Shown here: piece after piece, positions 7,969-16,440 of the stretch
Position numbering within the stretch: position 1 is the first letter of the stretch
How the letters are laid out: each line of letters opens with the position of its first letter
Assembly: GCF_900240335.1 (NCBI RefSeq)
Contig: NZ_LT964979.1
Coordinates: 2,604,001-2,668,000 of the forward strand
DNA from: Flavimobilis massiliensis
GTDB lineage: Bacteria; Actinomycetota; Actinomycetes; Actinomycetales; Cellulomonadaceae
Length of the DNA: 64,000 bases
Reading direction: 5' to 3'
Program-made: the position numbers and the translations under genes
Notes under the pieces: model-generated
What the model was told of the DNA's origin: nothing
The model's input: the letters and a program-made list of their open reading frames with translations, nothing else
Database searches by the model: none

Positions 7969-9165
7969 ATGTACCGCCTCACGAACCCCGTCAAGCACTA
8001 CGACTGGGGGTCGACGACAGCGATCCCGGCGTTCCTGGGCCGTCCGGCGGACGGGCGCCCGGTGGCTGAGGTGTGGATGGGTGCGCACCCGTCGGCGCCG
8101 TCGACCGTCAAGGGTCGGGGGCTCGACGAGCTGGTCCTCGACGACCCGTCGGGGCTCCTCGGTGAGCGGGTGCTCGCACGTTTCGGGCCGCGCCTGCCGT
8201 ACCTCTTCAAGATTCTTGGTGCGTCGCGTCCGCTGTCGCTCCAGGTGCACCCGGACCTCGCGCAGGCCGCGGCGGGTTTCGCGCACGACGAGCTTTCGGG
8301 CCTGCCGGCCGGGGACCCGGCGCGCAGCTATCACGACGACCAGCACAAGCCGGAGATGCTCCTCGCGATCTCACGTTTCGAGGGGCTGTGCGGCTTCCGG
8401 CGCCCCCGGCAGGTGCTCGAGCTGCTCGAGCCGCTCGAGGGCGAGCTTGTCGACACGATCCGGTGTGCGCTGCAGGACACGCCGACGTCCGACGGCATGC
8501 GGGCGGCGTTCGAGGCGGTGCTCCATGCGCGCGGCCGGATCAGCGCCGCTGACATCGAGGTGACGGTCAGGGGGTGCGAGCAGCAGCTTGCGCAGGGCTT
8601 CGGCTCGCAGCAGGCGTACGGCACGGTCGCGGCCCTTGCCCACTGGTACCCGGGAGACCCGGGTGCGGTGGCGTCGCTCCTGCTCAACAGGTTCACGCTC
8701 GAGCCGGGGGAGACGGTGTTCGTCGGTGCGGGTGTCGTGCACGCGTATCTCGCGGGGCTTGGCCTCGAGGTCATGGCGAGCTCGGACAACGTGCTGCGGG
8801 CGGGACTCACGACCAAGAAGATCGACGTCGATGAGCTGCTGCGCGTCGTCGACTACGCGGACGCACCTCCCGTGCGTCCGGCGGTCGTCCCGGGCGAGGA
8901 GGGGCGGCCGTCGGTCGTCCGCGCCCCGGCCGACGAGTTCGCGTTCGCGCTCGTCGCGCCGACGCGCACGGAGCGGGGCCGGGCGACGTACCTCACGCAG
9001 GACGGGCCTCGCATCGTCCTGTGCGTGGAGGGCACACTCGCGCTCCGTACAGCGGAGGGTTCGGAGGTCGCGCTCACGCAGGGGGAGTCGGTGTTTGTGC
9101 CGCACGCCTCGGGGCGTATCGAGGCGCGGGGTGAGGGCCGGGCGGTCATGGTCTTCGTTCCCTGA
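7969..9165 (+). CDS. manA: Mannose-6-phosphate isomerase, type I
   Basis: Interconverts mannose-6-phosphate and fructose-6-phosphate, feeding GDP-mannose and glycan synthesis. The 398-residue size matches bacterial type I enzymes. It starts with YRLTNPVKHYDWGS; the zinc-ligand motif LQVHPD is near residues 92-97 (H94), followed by the substrate-loop KPEMLLAI and the second cupin-like segment FVGAGVVHAYLAGLGLEVMASSDNVLRAGLT. AGGAGC precedes the ATG. It is not inside the glycan locus but could supply it with mannose precursors. Confidence 0.95.
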   Translation: MYRLTNPVKHYDWGSTTAIPAFLGRPADGRPVAEVWMGAHPSAPSTVKGRGLDELVLDDPSGLLGERVLARFGPRLPYLFKILGASRPLSLQVHPDLAQAAAGFAHDELSGLPAGDPARSYHDDQHKPEMLLAISRFEGLCGFRRPRQVLELLEPLEGELVDTIRCALQDTPTSDGMRAAFEAVLHARGRISAADIEVTVRGCEQQLAQGFGSQQAYGTVAALAHWYPGDPGAVASLLLNRFTLEPGETVFVGAGVVHAYLAGLGLEVMASSDNVLRAGLTTKKIDVDELLRVVDYADAPPVRPAVVPGEEGRPSVVRAPADEFAFALVAPTRTERGRATYLTQDGPRIVLCVEGTLALRTAEGSEVALTQGESVFVPHASGRIEARGEGRAVMVFVP

Positions 9166-9191
9166 CTCACCCTGCCTGCGCCCTCTACCGT
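9162..9191 (+). promoter_or_regulatory. Predicted promoter of the LCP gene
   Basis: A -10-like TACCGT (9186-9191) has a CTGACT -35-like element 18 bases upstream (9162-9167). The -10 ends seven bases before the ATG at 9199, so transcription would begin at or next to the start codon, giving a leaderless mRNA. Confidence 0.5.
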
Positions 9192-9198
9192 GAGTGGC

Positions 9199-10332
9199 AT
9201 GGGGAGACGGGGGTCGCGCGACGCGACGGAGCAGCCGGTCGGGGACGTCCTCGGCGGTGCGGACGAGGGCAACGACGACGGGGAGGTGCGTGAGCGGCGC
9301 GCAGGCAGGCGTGCGCTCGTCGTCGCGCTCGCAGCGCTCGGTGGGCTCGTGCTCGTCGTGGTGCTCGCGCTCGGTGGCGGTGCCCTGTGGCTCGACTCTC
9401 GGGTCGAGCGGTTCGGTGACCCGTTCACGGCGATCCCGGAGGCGGGGCGCCCGACGCGCCCGGCGCCGGTCGTCGCCGCGGACCGTGAGCCGCTGAACGT
9501 CCTCGTGCTCGGCTCAGACTCGCGGATCTCGGCGGGTGACCCGTCGCAGTGGGAGGCGGGCGCGCAGCGCACGGACGCGATCATGCTCGTGCACCTCGAC
9601 GGTGACCGGGAGCATGCGAGCGTCATGTCGATTCCGCGTGATTCGTGGGTGGACGTCCCTGGTCGGGGCATGGCGAAGATCAACGCGTCGTACTCGTACG
9701 GCGGCCCTGCGCTTCTCGTGCAGACGGTCGAGCAGCTCACGGGGGTGCGGATCGACCATGTGGCGATTGCGGACTTCGACTCGTTCACGGAGCTCACGGA
9801 CGCGCTCGGCGGGGTCGAGATCACGGTGGGGCAGGACGTCTACGAGTACGTCGCTCCCGACAAGCTCGTCGTCGGCGCGGGCACGCACGTGCTCGACGGC
9901 AAGCAGGCGCTCGCGTACGCGCGGCAGCGTTACGGCCTGCCGGGGGGTGACTTCGACCGGGTGAAGCGGCAGCAGAACTGGGCGCGCGCGATCCTCACGA
10001 AGGCGGTCTCGCAGGGGACGCTCACGGATCCGGCGAAGGCGACGCGGTTCGTTCGGGTGGTATCGGGCGCAGTCGCGGTGGACGACGGGCTGGGGCTCAC
10101 GGATCTTGTCGGGCTCGCGACGGAGCTCAAGGGTCTGCGGGCGGGGGACGTCGCGTTCGTCACGGCGCCGGTCCTGGGGACGGGGTGGAGCCCGGACGGC
10201 ACGCAGTCGATCGTCAACCTTGATCTGGAGCTGCTCGCGCCGCTCGCGGAGGCGATCGCGACGGACGACGTCACGCGGTACCTCGCGGAGGACCCGGACG
10301 CTCCGGAGTTGCTCGGCACGGACGTGCGCTGA
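9199..10332 (+). CDS. LytR-CpsA-Psr family cell-wall glycopolymer ligase
   Basis: LCP proteins attach undecaprenyl-linked wall polymers (teichoic acids, capsule, arabinogalactan-like glycans) to peptidoglycan on the outer face of the membrane. The protein has a charged N-terminus, one membrane anchor (about residues 35-60) and an extracellular LCP domain containing VLVLGSDSR, QRTDAIMLVHLD, SIPRDSWVDVPG, the KINASYSYGG segment and AYARQRYGLPGGDFDRVKRQQ. These carry the conserved Asp and Arg residues that bind the pyrophosphate lipid. The ATG at 9199 is chosen because a -10 box lies seven bases upstream; a GTG at 9190 is in frame. It is a good candidate to anchor the glycans made by the locus at 12-44 kb. 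Confidence 0.93.
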   Translation: MGRRGSRDATEQPVGDVLGGADEGNDDGEVRERRAGRRALVVALAALGGLVLVVVLALGGGALWLDSRVERFGDPFTAIPEAGRPTRPAPVVAADREPLNVLVLGSDSRISAGDPSQWEAGAQRTDAIMLVHLDGDREHASVMSIPRDSWVDVPGRGMAKINASYSYGGPALLVQTVEQLTGVRIDHVAIADFDSFTELTDALGGVEITVGQDVYEYVAPDKLVVGAGTHVLDGKQALAYARQRYGLPGGDFDRVKRQQNWARAILTKAVSQGTLTDPAKATRFVRVVSGAVAVDDGLGLTDLVGLATELKGLRAGDVAFVTAPVLGTGWSPDGTQSIVNLDLELLAPLAEAIATDDVTRYLAEDPDAPELLGTDVR

Positions 10333-10382
10333 GCGTGTGGTGAACGGGTGTGACATGTGTCCCGACCCCTGTCGTTAACCGA

Positions 10383-10403
10383 GGTAATGAACTAGGGTAA
10401 TGA
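10383..10403. promoter_or_regulatory. Direct repeat, likely MarR operator
   Basis: GGTAATGA occurs twice (10383-10390 and 10396-10403), starts 13 bases apart, immediately before the MarR start codon in an AT-rich patch that also contains a TAGGGT -10-like box (10393-10398 region). The overlap with the likely promoter fits autoregulation. Confidence 0.45.
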
Positions 10404-10406
10404 CCT

Positions 10407-10856
10407 GTGGGACAGGACGACATCTGCGCACCGGGTACGTCCCGGACGGCACTCAGCACCGAGCTCACCTCCGCCGTCAACCGGCTTCAGCGCAGGCTGC
10501 GGTCGCAGCGCGGCGATGTCGAGATCGGTGAGGGACAGATCGCCGTCCTCATGACGCTCAAGCACCACGGGGCGATGTCGCCGGGTGCGCTCGCGGACCA
10601 CGAGCGCGTCTCCGCGCCCGCGATGACCCGGTCGGTCAACGCACTCACGGAGCTCGGGCTCGTCACGAAGCTCGAGCACCCGACGGATCGTCGTCAGGTG
10701 CTCGTCGAGCTCACCGAGCGTGGCACGACGGAGGTCGGCACGGTGCGACGCCGTCGTGACCAGTGGCTGTCGAAGCAACTGAGGTCCCTCACCCCCGACG
10801 AGCGCGCCACGCTCGCCGCCGCTACGGAACTGATGACACGGATCGCCAACGGATGA
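10407..10856 (+). CDS. MarR family transcriptional regulator
   Basis: A 149-residue winged-helix regulator. The central part (about 45-120) has the MarR layout: IAVLMTLKHHGAMSPGALADHERVSAPAMTRSVNALTELGLV followed by the wing DRRQVLVELTERG. The protein likely binds as a dimer and is released by a small ligand. It overlaps the downstream MFS transporter by ATGA, so it probably represses its own operon through the GGTAATGA repeats upstream. The GTG start sits right after those repeats, with no clear ribosome site, consistent with a very short leader. Confidence 0.93.
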   Translation: MGQDDICAPGTSRTALSTELTSAVNRLQRRLRSQRGDVEIGEGQIAVLMTLKHHGAMSPGALADHERVSAPAMTRSVNALTELGLVTKLEHPTDRRQVLVELTERGTTEVGTVRRRRDQWLSKQLRSLTPDERATLAAATELMTRIANG

Positions 10857-12190
10857 CCCAGACTTTCGCTTCGCTTCGCTTCTTCAACTACCGGGTGTGG
10901 TTCGCCGCCGCGCTCGTCGCCAACATCGGCACGTGGATGCAGCGTGTCGCGCAGGACTGGCTCGTCCTCACCGAGCTCTCGGACAACTCCGGTGTGGCCG
11001 TTGGCATCGTCACGGCCCTGCAGTTCGTGCCGGCTCTTCTCTTCTCCCCGTATGCGGGTGTCATCGCCGACCGGGTCGACAACCGCAAGCTCCTCATGTG
11101 GACGCAGTCGCTCCAGGGCGTCCTCGCAGTCCTTCTCGGTGGCCTCGTCATCTCCGGGCGCGCGGAGCTGTGGCACGTGTACGTGCTCGCGTTCGCGCTC
11201 GGCAGCGTCTCGGCGTTCGACGGCCCCGCGCGCATGACGTTCGTCGCGGCGATGGTCCCGCAGGACTCGCTCGCCAACGCGGTCGGGCTCAACTCGGCGT
11301 CCTTCAACGCCGCGCGACTCATCGGCCCGGGCCTCGCGGGCCTGCTCATCGCGGCCGTCGGCTCCGGGTGGGCGTTCGTCATCAACGGCGTCTCGTTCGC
11401 CGCCGTCATCGTTGCGATGTCCTTCATGCGCACGTCGGAGCTGCGGCCGCTGCCGCGCGCCGACCGCTCCAAGGGCGGCCTGCGCCAGATGCGTGAGGGC
11501 GTCGGGTACATCCGGCGCCGCACTGACATCCTCGTCATCATGGCCGTCGCCGGCGTCGTCTCGGCGCTCGGCCTCAACTTCCAGCTGACGAGCGCCCTCA
11601 TGGCGACGAGCGAGTTCGGCAAGGGCGCGGGCGAGTACGGCATCCTCGGCTCCGTGCTCGCGATCGGTTCGCTCACCGGTGCGCTGCTCGCAGCACGACG
11701 CAAGCGTCCGCGCGTGCGCCTCGTCATCGGTGCGGCCTTCGCGTTCGGCGGGACGAGCGGCGTCATGGCGCTCATGCCGACCTTTTGGTCGTACGCCGCC
11801 GCGTCGATCCTCGTGGGACTGTGCTCGCTCACGATGCTCACCGCCGCGAACACGACCCTGCAGATGAGCGTCGACCCCGCGATGCGCGGCCGCGTCATGT
11901 CGATCTACCAGATGGTGCTCCTCGGGTCGACGCCCATCGGCTCACCCCTCGTGGGTTGGATCGGCGAGCACTGGGGCGCCCGCTGGTCGATCGGCGTCGG
12001 ATCGATCGCCGCCGTGCTCATCACCGTCGCGGCCACCTGGTGGACCAAGCGCCGCTGGGAGTACGACGTCCGCTACTCGCTCACCGAGCGCCCGCACCTC
12101 CAGGTGCGCTACCACGCGCCCGTGACCCGCGGGGCGGTGCGTGAGGGGCTGCGGACGGGCGAAGCGGGGGAGAGGGCTGCGGCGGCGTAG
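10853..12190 (+). CDS. Major facilitator superfamily exporter
   Basis: A 445-residue permease with about 12 hydrophobic segments, of the MFS_3/EntS-like group of drug or siderophore exporters. The N-terminal half begins FRFFNYRVWFAAALVANIGTWMQRVAQDWLVL, typical of that group, and the loop 2-3 motif appears as PYAGVIADRVDNRKLL. Translational overlap with the MarR gene suggests the substrate, or a toxic relative of it, is the MarR ligand. Substrate cannot be read from sequence. Confidence 0.92.
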   Translation: MTQTFASLRFFNYRVWFAAALVANIGTWMQRVAQDWLVLTELSDNSGVAVGIVTALQFVPALLFSPYAGVIADRVDNRKLLMWTQSLQGVLAVLLGGLVISGRAELWHVYVLAFALGSVSAFDGPARMTFVAAMVPQDSLANAVGLNSASFNAARLIGPGLAGLLIAAVGSGWAFVINGVSFAAVIVAMSFMRTSELRPLPRADRSKGGLRQMREGVGYIRRRTDILVIMAVAGVVSALGLNFQLTSALMATSEFGKGAGEYGILGSVLAIGSLTGALLAARRKRPRVRLVIGAAFAFGGTSGVMALMPTFWSYAAASILVGLCSLTMLTAANTTLQMSVDPAMRGRVMSIYQMVLLGSTPIGSPLVGWIGEHWGARWSIGVGSIAAVLITVAATWWTKRRWEYDVRYSLTERPHLQVRYHAPVTRGAVREGLRTGEAGERAAAA

Positions 12191-12379
12191 GCGTGTGCCA
12201 GGGAGGCCGGATGTGTCGAGACGCACCTCGGTCGTCCCGCCGCGGGTGCGCGGGCCGGCAGCGGACCGTTCCGTCGGCGCTCCGCCCGTGGTGGAGCTCC
12301 GGGGAGCCGCGACGATAGCGTTTCACGTCGAGGAGGAGGGCCCGACCGCCGTGCTCCACCTTGATGGGAAGATGAGACA
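12191..12379 (+). promoter_or_regulatory. Intergenic leader of the YfhO-like gene
   Basis: This 189-bp gap carries a -10-like TAGCGT (12316-12321) about 58 bases before the GTG start of the YfhO-like gene, preceded by GC-rich sequence with no clear -35. No coding potential is evident. Confidence 0.35.
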
Positions 12380-14560
12380 GTGACCGACTCGACGACCGCA
12401 CTCCCCGCGACGCAAGTGAGGGCCGCCTCTCGGGCCGGGGCGCTCTGGCCCCGCCTCCTCGAGACCAGCCTCGTGGTCTTGGCACTCGTCGCCCTCGAGG
12501 CCCTTGTGTTCCGGCGCCACTGGAGCGGCGAGCTCACCATTCCGTGGGACTTCACCGGGACCTACAACGCCGAGGCCTTCGCTTGGTGGGAGGACGGCGG
12601 GCTGCTGCATCCCCAGCAGTGGATGCCGTACCAGTGGGGTGGGTACCCGGCCGCTGCATCGGTGCAGAACAGCTCCGACTATCTGCCCGTGGGTCTCATG
12701 TCCCTGGTCATGCCGTTCTCGATCCACGCGGCGACGATCCTCCACGCACTTCACGCGGCGCTCGGTGCGGCGGGTGCCTACATCATGGTTCGCAGGATGT
12801 CGCTCGGGCGCTATGCTGCGGCCTTCGCTCTCGTCGCGTGGTTCTTCGCGGTCGGGTACTACTCGAATGCCCAGCACGTCGACATCGCCCGCGGCTTCGC
12901 GTGGGCTCCGTGGATCATCGTCTGTGTGTCCCCCTGGTGGCCGTGGCGACGCTGGTGGAGCATTCCGCTGGCGGGAGTGCTCCTCTGGCAGGCGGCCATC
13001 AGCACGTACCCGGGGCTGCTCGTCCAGATCGCCTACGGTGCGGTCGCGCTCGTCGTCGTGTGGCAGGTGACCGCCCGGCCGCACTGGCGCCGCTACCTGC
13101 TGCCTCTCGGCGTTGCTGCGGTCGGCGCGTTGCTCCTCACGCTGCACAAGTACATTCCCAACCTCTTGACGCGCGGCGTCTCCGGATCGCCGCAGCAGCC
13201 CGAGCAGGCGTTCGACCTCGGAATCCTCGGGACGGTCTACCTTCCGTACGACTTCGACTGGCTGCCCAACGACCTCTCCATGCGGAGCTTCTTCGTCGTC
13301 GCGGGCGTGCTGCCCCTCGTGCTGTTCGCTCGGCTGCGTTCCCCGGGGTGGTGGACGGGCCTGGCACTCGCGGCGACCGGAATCCTCCTCGGAGTCCCCG
13401 GGCCGTGGAACACCGTCACGAGCCATCTTCCCGGGATGTCGCTCAGTCGCTTCCAACTGGCAGACTCGCGGGTCCTCATGACGCTCGGCCTGGTCGTCCT
13501 CGCGGCCGAGGGGTTCGCACGCGTCCTCGACCGCGTGCGGTCGGGAGGGCCGGGACTCCTGGGGCCTGTCCGCTCCACGGGACTCGTCGTGCTCCTTGCA
13601 AGCGCTCTCGGCGTCGCACTGGGCGCGGGCTTCCCGACGGAGGCGTGGCGCGGTCCGTGGCTGCTGATGGTCGGCATCACCGCCCTGATCGCCCTGGCCG
13701 CCTCACCCGCGCTCGCGGCTCGAGGCAATGTGGTCGCGTCGCTCGTGGTCGTCGGCGTCCTGGCTGCCGCGACGTTCTCCGGGACGACGTGGGCGAACGA
13801 GAATCACCGGCCGTGGCGGGTCGACAGGCTCGAGGAGGAGACTCGGCTTTGGGGCGTGACCTCCGACGAGCTCATAGCGGCCCGCGACACCGGATACGGG
13901 GGCGTACGTCGACCGGCTCGCGTACCGCTTCCCGAGGATGCGACACCAGAGGCGGCACGGTGGCCCGGCTGGAGCCTCGCCTACTTCAACGGCCGACCGA
14001 CCCTTGGCGGCTACGTCAATCTCTTCGGGGTGCCATCCTTTGACGCGGTCTATGACGTCGTCATGAGGGAGGGCCCCCTGCGCCAGGACGCGATCGTCTT
14101 CTGGGAGGCCCCAGGCATGCTCGTCGAGGATGTCGCCGACGGAGTGCCCTCGACCGCAACTGTGGGTGCGTGCCTCGAGACCGGTGCGTGCGGGCGAGGC
14201 CTCGAGGCCGACGCGACGGGATACACCCAGGGCGAGTGGCACTATCGAACGGTCGCCGACGCAGCGACGCGAGTCGTGCTCAACGAGACCTTCTACCCGG
14301 GCTTCGTGGTGACCGCGTGCTCCAGCTCGTGCGTCGATCTCCCGGTATCGGCGGCCGCGTCCGGTGGCGTCGCGTTCGACCTCCCTGCGGGCACGAACGA
14401 CGTGACGATCGTCTACCGGACGCCGGGGTGGACCGCCTCGTGGATCGTCTTCTGGGCGGGGTTCGCGGTGCTCGGGTGCGCGGCGTCATGGAGGCTCGGA
14501 GCGGTCATCAGTACTGCGGTGCTCTCGAGGCGGGGCCGTCGCTCGCCCGTGGTCGGGTAG
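12380..14560 (+). CDS. YfhO-like GT-C membrane glycosyltransferase
   Basis: A 726-residue polytopic protein with about 13 membrane segments, an extracytoplasmic region (about 480-690) and one last membrane segment. YfhO-type features are the first outer loop with WGGYPAAASVQNSSDYLP and the C-terminal LNETFYPGF followed by VAFDLPAGTNDVTIVYRTPGW. In Bacillus, YfhO is the GT-C enzyme that moves a sugar from an undecaprenyl-phosphate carrier to lipoteichoic acid, working with a CsbB-type GT2 and a GtcA/GtrA flippase. Homologues of both are encoded 2-5 kb away on the other strand, so a similar three-part system is likely. GTG start with GGGAAGATGAGA upstream. The acceptor is unknown. Confidence 0.78.
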   Translation: MTDSTTALPATQVRAASRAGALWPRLLETSLVVLALVALEALVFRRHWSGELTIPWDFTGTYNAEAFAWWEDGGLLHPQQWMPYQWGGYPAAASVQNSSDYLPVGLMSLVMPFSIHAATILHALHAALGAAGAYIMVRRMSLGRYAAAFALVAWFFAVGYYSNAQHVDIARGFAWAPWIIVCVSPWWPWRRWWSIPLAGVLLWQAAISTYPGLLVQIAYGAVALVVVWQVTARPHWRRYLLPLGVAAVGALLLTLHKYIPNLLTRGVSGSPQQPEQAFDLGILGTVYLPYDFDWLPNDLSMRSFFVVAGVLPLVLFARLRSPGWWTGLALAATGILLGVPGPWNTVTSHLPGMSLSRFQLADSRVLMTLGLVVLAAEGFARVLDRVRSGGPGLLGPVRSTGLVVLLASALGVALGAGFPTEAWRGPWLLMVGITALIALAASPALAARGNVVASLVVVGVLAAATFSGTTWANENHRPWRVDRLEEETRLWGVTSDELIAARDTGYGGVRRPARVPLPEDATPEAARWPGWSLAYFNGRPTLGGYVNLFGVPSFDAVYDVVMREGPLRQDAIVFWEAPGMLVEDVADGVPSTATVGACLETGACGRGLEADATGYTQGEWHYRTVADAATRVVLNETFYPGFVVTACSSSCVDLPVSAAASGGVAFDLPAGTNDVTIVYRTPGWTASWIVFWAGFAVLGCAASWRLGAVISTAVLSRRGRRSPVVG

Positions 14561-14595
14561 GGCACGACGCCGAGAAGTCTGGTCCTTGTCGTGCC
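14561..14595 (+). terminator. Terminator after YfhO-like gene
   Basis: An 8-bp stem, GGCACGAC (14561-14568) with GTCGTGCC (14588-14595), starts immediately after the stop codon. The loop is 19 bases, so it is a moderate terminator candidate. Confidence 0.45.
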
Positions 14596-15051
14596 GCCGC
14601 GGCAGTCGCCGTGAACCTCCGACCCACGTATGCCTGCGAGGGCGATCCTGGCCGGGCTCGTCGCCGGAAGGTACGGAAGGCGCAGCCTTGCGGCGTTAGC
14701 TGGTGCGCTGCGGGATGTCGCGCGCCGGGCCGTCCTTGGCGTCGTTAACCTAGGCCGCGCGGACCGAGGGCCTCGCGGAGCTTCAGGTCTGCGACACGTC
14801 CTACGTGGTGGGCTCGACACGACTCTCAGCTCGGTTGCACCAGCAGCTCGCGCGCTCACCTCCCGCGTCCGAGCGCGCGATGAGTGACCTGCTGCGGACG
14901 ACGGGAGTTTGTGAAGGGTTCCTGCCGGGGAGGCTCGCCGACTCCCTCGTCCTCTCCCTGCATGAGTCGAGGCGCCTCTCGATCTCCCCGACCGTCGACG
15001 ACGGCTCCAGCGCCGCGCTGGTGACCCGCTGATGTCTTGAGCGGCCTGAAT
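14596..15051. other. Gene-free stretch between convergent units
   Basis: About 455 bp with no convincing gene. Short open frames exist on both strands, but their products look like random GC-rich translation without recognisable motifs, ribosome sites or codon bias. An isolated AT-richer TTAACCTAGG lies near 14746. It may be a decayed gene remnant at the edge of the glycan locus; I cannot identify one. Confidence 0.4.
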
Positions 15052-15075
15052 GCCCGCGCAGCCGCCTGCGCGGGC
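15052..15075 (-). terminator. Terminator after the fused ketoisomerase/acetyltransferase gene
   Basis: A perfect 9-bp stem, GCCCGCGCA (15052-15060) with TGCGCGGGC (15067-15075) around GCCGCC, 29 bases beyond the minus-strand stop at 15104. Confidence 0.6.
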
Positions 15076-15103
15076 ACCCAACCGTGCGGCCGAGCGGAGT
15101 GTC

Positions 15104-16021
15104 CTAGGAGCCGATCGCGGCGAGGAACTCGCTGTAGTCGCGGATGTAGTCGTCGTTGGAGTACGGGTGCGACGCGAAGACCAGGAGCACTGCGTCCTCG
15201 GAGTACCGGTACTGCGTGCCCCAGACCATGGCCGGCATGTGCAGGGCCTGGTCGGGCGAGTCGAGAGTGACCTCTTCGCGCAGCGTCCCGTCGTCGACGA
15301 TGCACGTCACGCTGCCGCGTACGCAGACGATCACCTGTTCGCAGACCTTGTGCGCGTGCTCCCCGCGGACGTCCTTGGACGGTACATCGAAGATGTGGAA
15401 GGTGCGCTTCGGCACGAAGGGCAGATCTTGCTCGAGCTCGACGGCCAGGAGCGACCCGCGGAGGTCCTTGACGACCTTGACAGGAAAGACCGAGGACCGG
15501 CCGCTGAGCCGGGGGAGGTGTGCGTCGCGGCCCTCGTGGACCGCCGGCGCGCGCAGCGTGTCTGCGTAGCCCGTGATGCGGGCCGGGTTGCCGACGACGA
15601 TGGCGTTCGCGGGAACGTCGCGTGTGACGACGGCACCCGCGCCGACCATCGCCCCGGGGCCGATCTTCACGCCGGGGAGAACCACGGCGCCCGCACCGAT
15701 CGACGCGCCGTCACCGACGTGCGTCGCGAGGAACTCCTCGGGGTACTGCTTGCTCCGGGGGAAGCGGTCGTTCGCGAAGGTCGCGTTGGGGCCGACGAAC
15801 ACGTCGTCACCGAGGCGGACGCCGTCCCAGAGCTGCACGCCCGACTTGATGGTCACTCGGTCGCCGAGCACGACGTCGTCCTCGACGAGCACGTGGTCGC
15901 AGATGTTGCAGTCCTTGCCGACGACGGCACCGGGCAGCACATGCGCAAAGGCCCAGACCCGGGTGTCGTCCCCGACGTTGTCGGTCTCGCAGATACCGGC
16001 CGGGTGAACGAAGTAGCTCAC
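15104..16021 (-). CDS. fdtD: Bifunctional sugar N-acetyltransferase / dTDP-4-keto-6-deoxyglucose 3,4-ketoisomerase (FdtD/WxcM type)
   Basis: A 305-residue fusion. Residues about 1-165 form a left-handed beta-helix acetyltransferase with hexapeptide repeats (VWAFAHVLPGAVVGKDCNIC, IGAGAVVLPGVKIGPGAMVG, VVGNPARI). Residues about 175-305 are a cupin of the FdtA/QdtA ketoisomerase family, with RGEHAHKVCEQVIVCVRG. Known FdtD/WxcM proteins convert dTDP-4-keto-6-deoxyglucose to the 3-keto isomer and later acetylate the 3-amino sugar. An FdtB-type aminotransferase three genes upstream supplies the missing step. The GTG overlaps the gtrA stop (GTGA), with AGGAGG upstream. Whether the product is Fuc3NAc or Qui3NAc cannot be told by eye. 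Confidence 0.86.
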   Translation of the reverse strand: MSYFVHPAGICETDNVGDDTRVWAFAHVLPGAVVGKDCNICDHVLVEDDVVLGDRVTIKSGVQLWDGVRLGDDVFVGPNATFANDRFPRSKQYPEEFLATHVGDGASIGAGAVVLPGVKIGPGAMVGAGAVVTRDVPANAIVVGNPARITGYADTLRAPAVHEGRDAHLPRLSGRSSVFPVKVVKDLRGSLLAVELEQDLPFVPKRTFHIFDVPSKDVRGEHAHKVCEQVIVCVRGSVTCIVDDGTLREEVTLDSPDQALHMPAMVWGTQYRYSEDAVLLVFASHPYSNDDYIRDYSEFLAAIGS

Positions 16022-16440
16022 AGGTCCTCCTGAGGAATGGTCGAGGTACGGCGTCTGTGGACCGCGCCAGTGATGATACGACCGCCGACGAACGTCAACG
16101 GGGCCGTGACGACGACGACCGCTGAGGATGCCCAGTCGGGCAGCCCCAGCGTACCGATGCGGTCGACGACGAGGAGTCCGATGCCGTACACGACCACATA
16201 CATGGCGATGTAGGCGGCCACGGCCGCGCGGGACATCGCCACGCCGAAGACGTAGCGGTCCGCCAGGTACGTCGAGAGCACGACACCGCCCGCGAACACG
16301 AGGGTGTACGCAAGCCTCGGGTCGATGACGAGGGAGAGCCCGGCGAGCGCGAGCGCCGTGATTGCGGTGTTCGCGCCTCCCGCGACGAGGAAACGCCACG
16401 CGGACGAGCCCAGGGACCTGCGCGCGTCAGTCCTCGGCAC
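16018..16440 (-). CDS. GtrA-like polyprenyl-phosphate-sugar flippase
   Basis: A 140-residue protein with four membrane segments, starting at WRFLVAGGANTAITALALAGL, the usual opening of GtrA/GtcA proteins, and including YVFGVAMS and the final FVGGRIITGAVHRRR. The family flips undecaprenyl-phosphate-linked sugars across the membrane. The GTG at 16440 overlaps the end of the GT2 gene by 14 bases and gives a normal family length; no ATG is available in the region. It lies between the GT2 gene and the FdtD fusion and overlaps both, so it is part of the same sugar-transfer unit. Confidence 0.85.
   Translation of the reverse strand: MPRTDARRSLGSSAWRFLVAGGANTAITALALAGLSLVIDPRLAYTLVFAGGVVLSTYLADRYVFGVAMSRAAVAAYIAMYVVVYGIGLLVVDRIGTLGLPDWASSAVVVVTAPLTFVGGRIITGAVHRRRTSTIPQEDL

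Noticed and set aside
14741..14760. Possible IdeR/DtxR box around TTAACCTAGG
   Set aside because: Only one half of the palindromic consensus is matched, and neighbouring genes have no iron connection.
14805..15032. 75-codon plus-strand frame in the gap before the FdtD gene
   Set aside because: No ribosome site, no motif, poor codon bias; it partly overlaps other equally weak frames.
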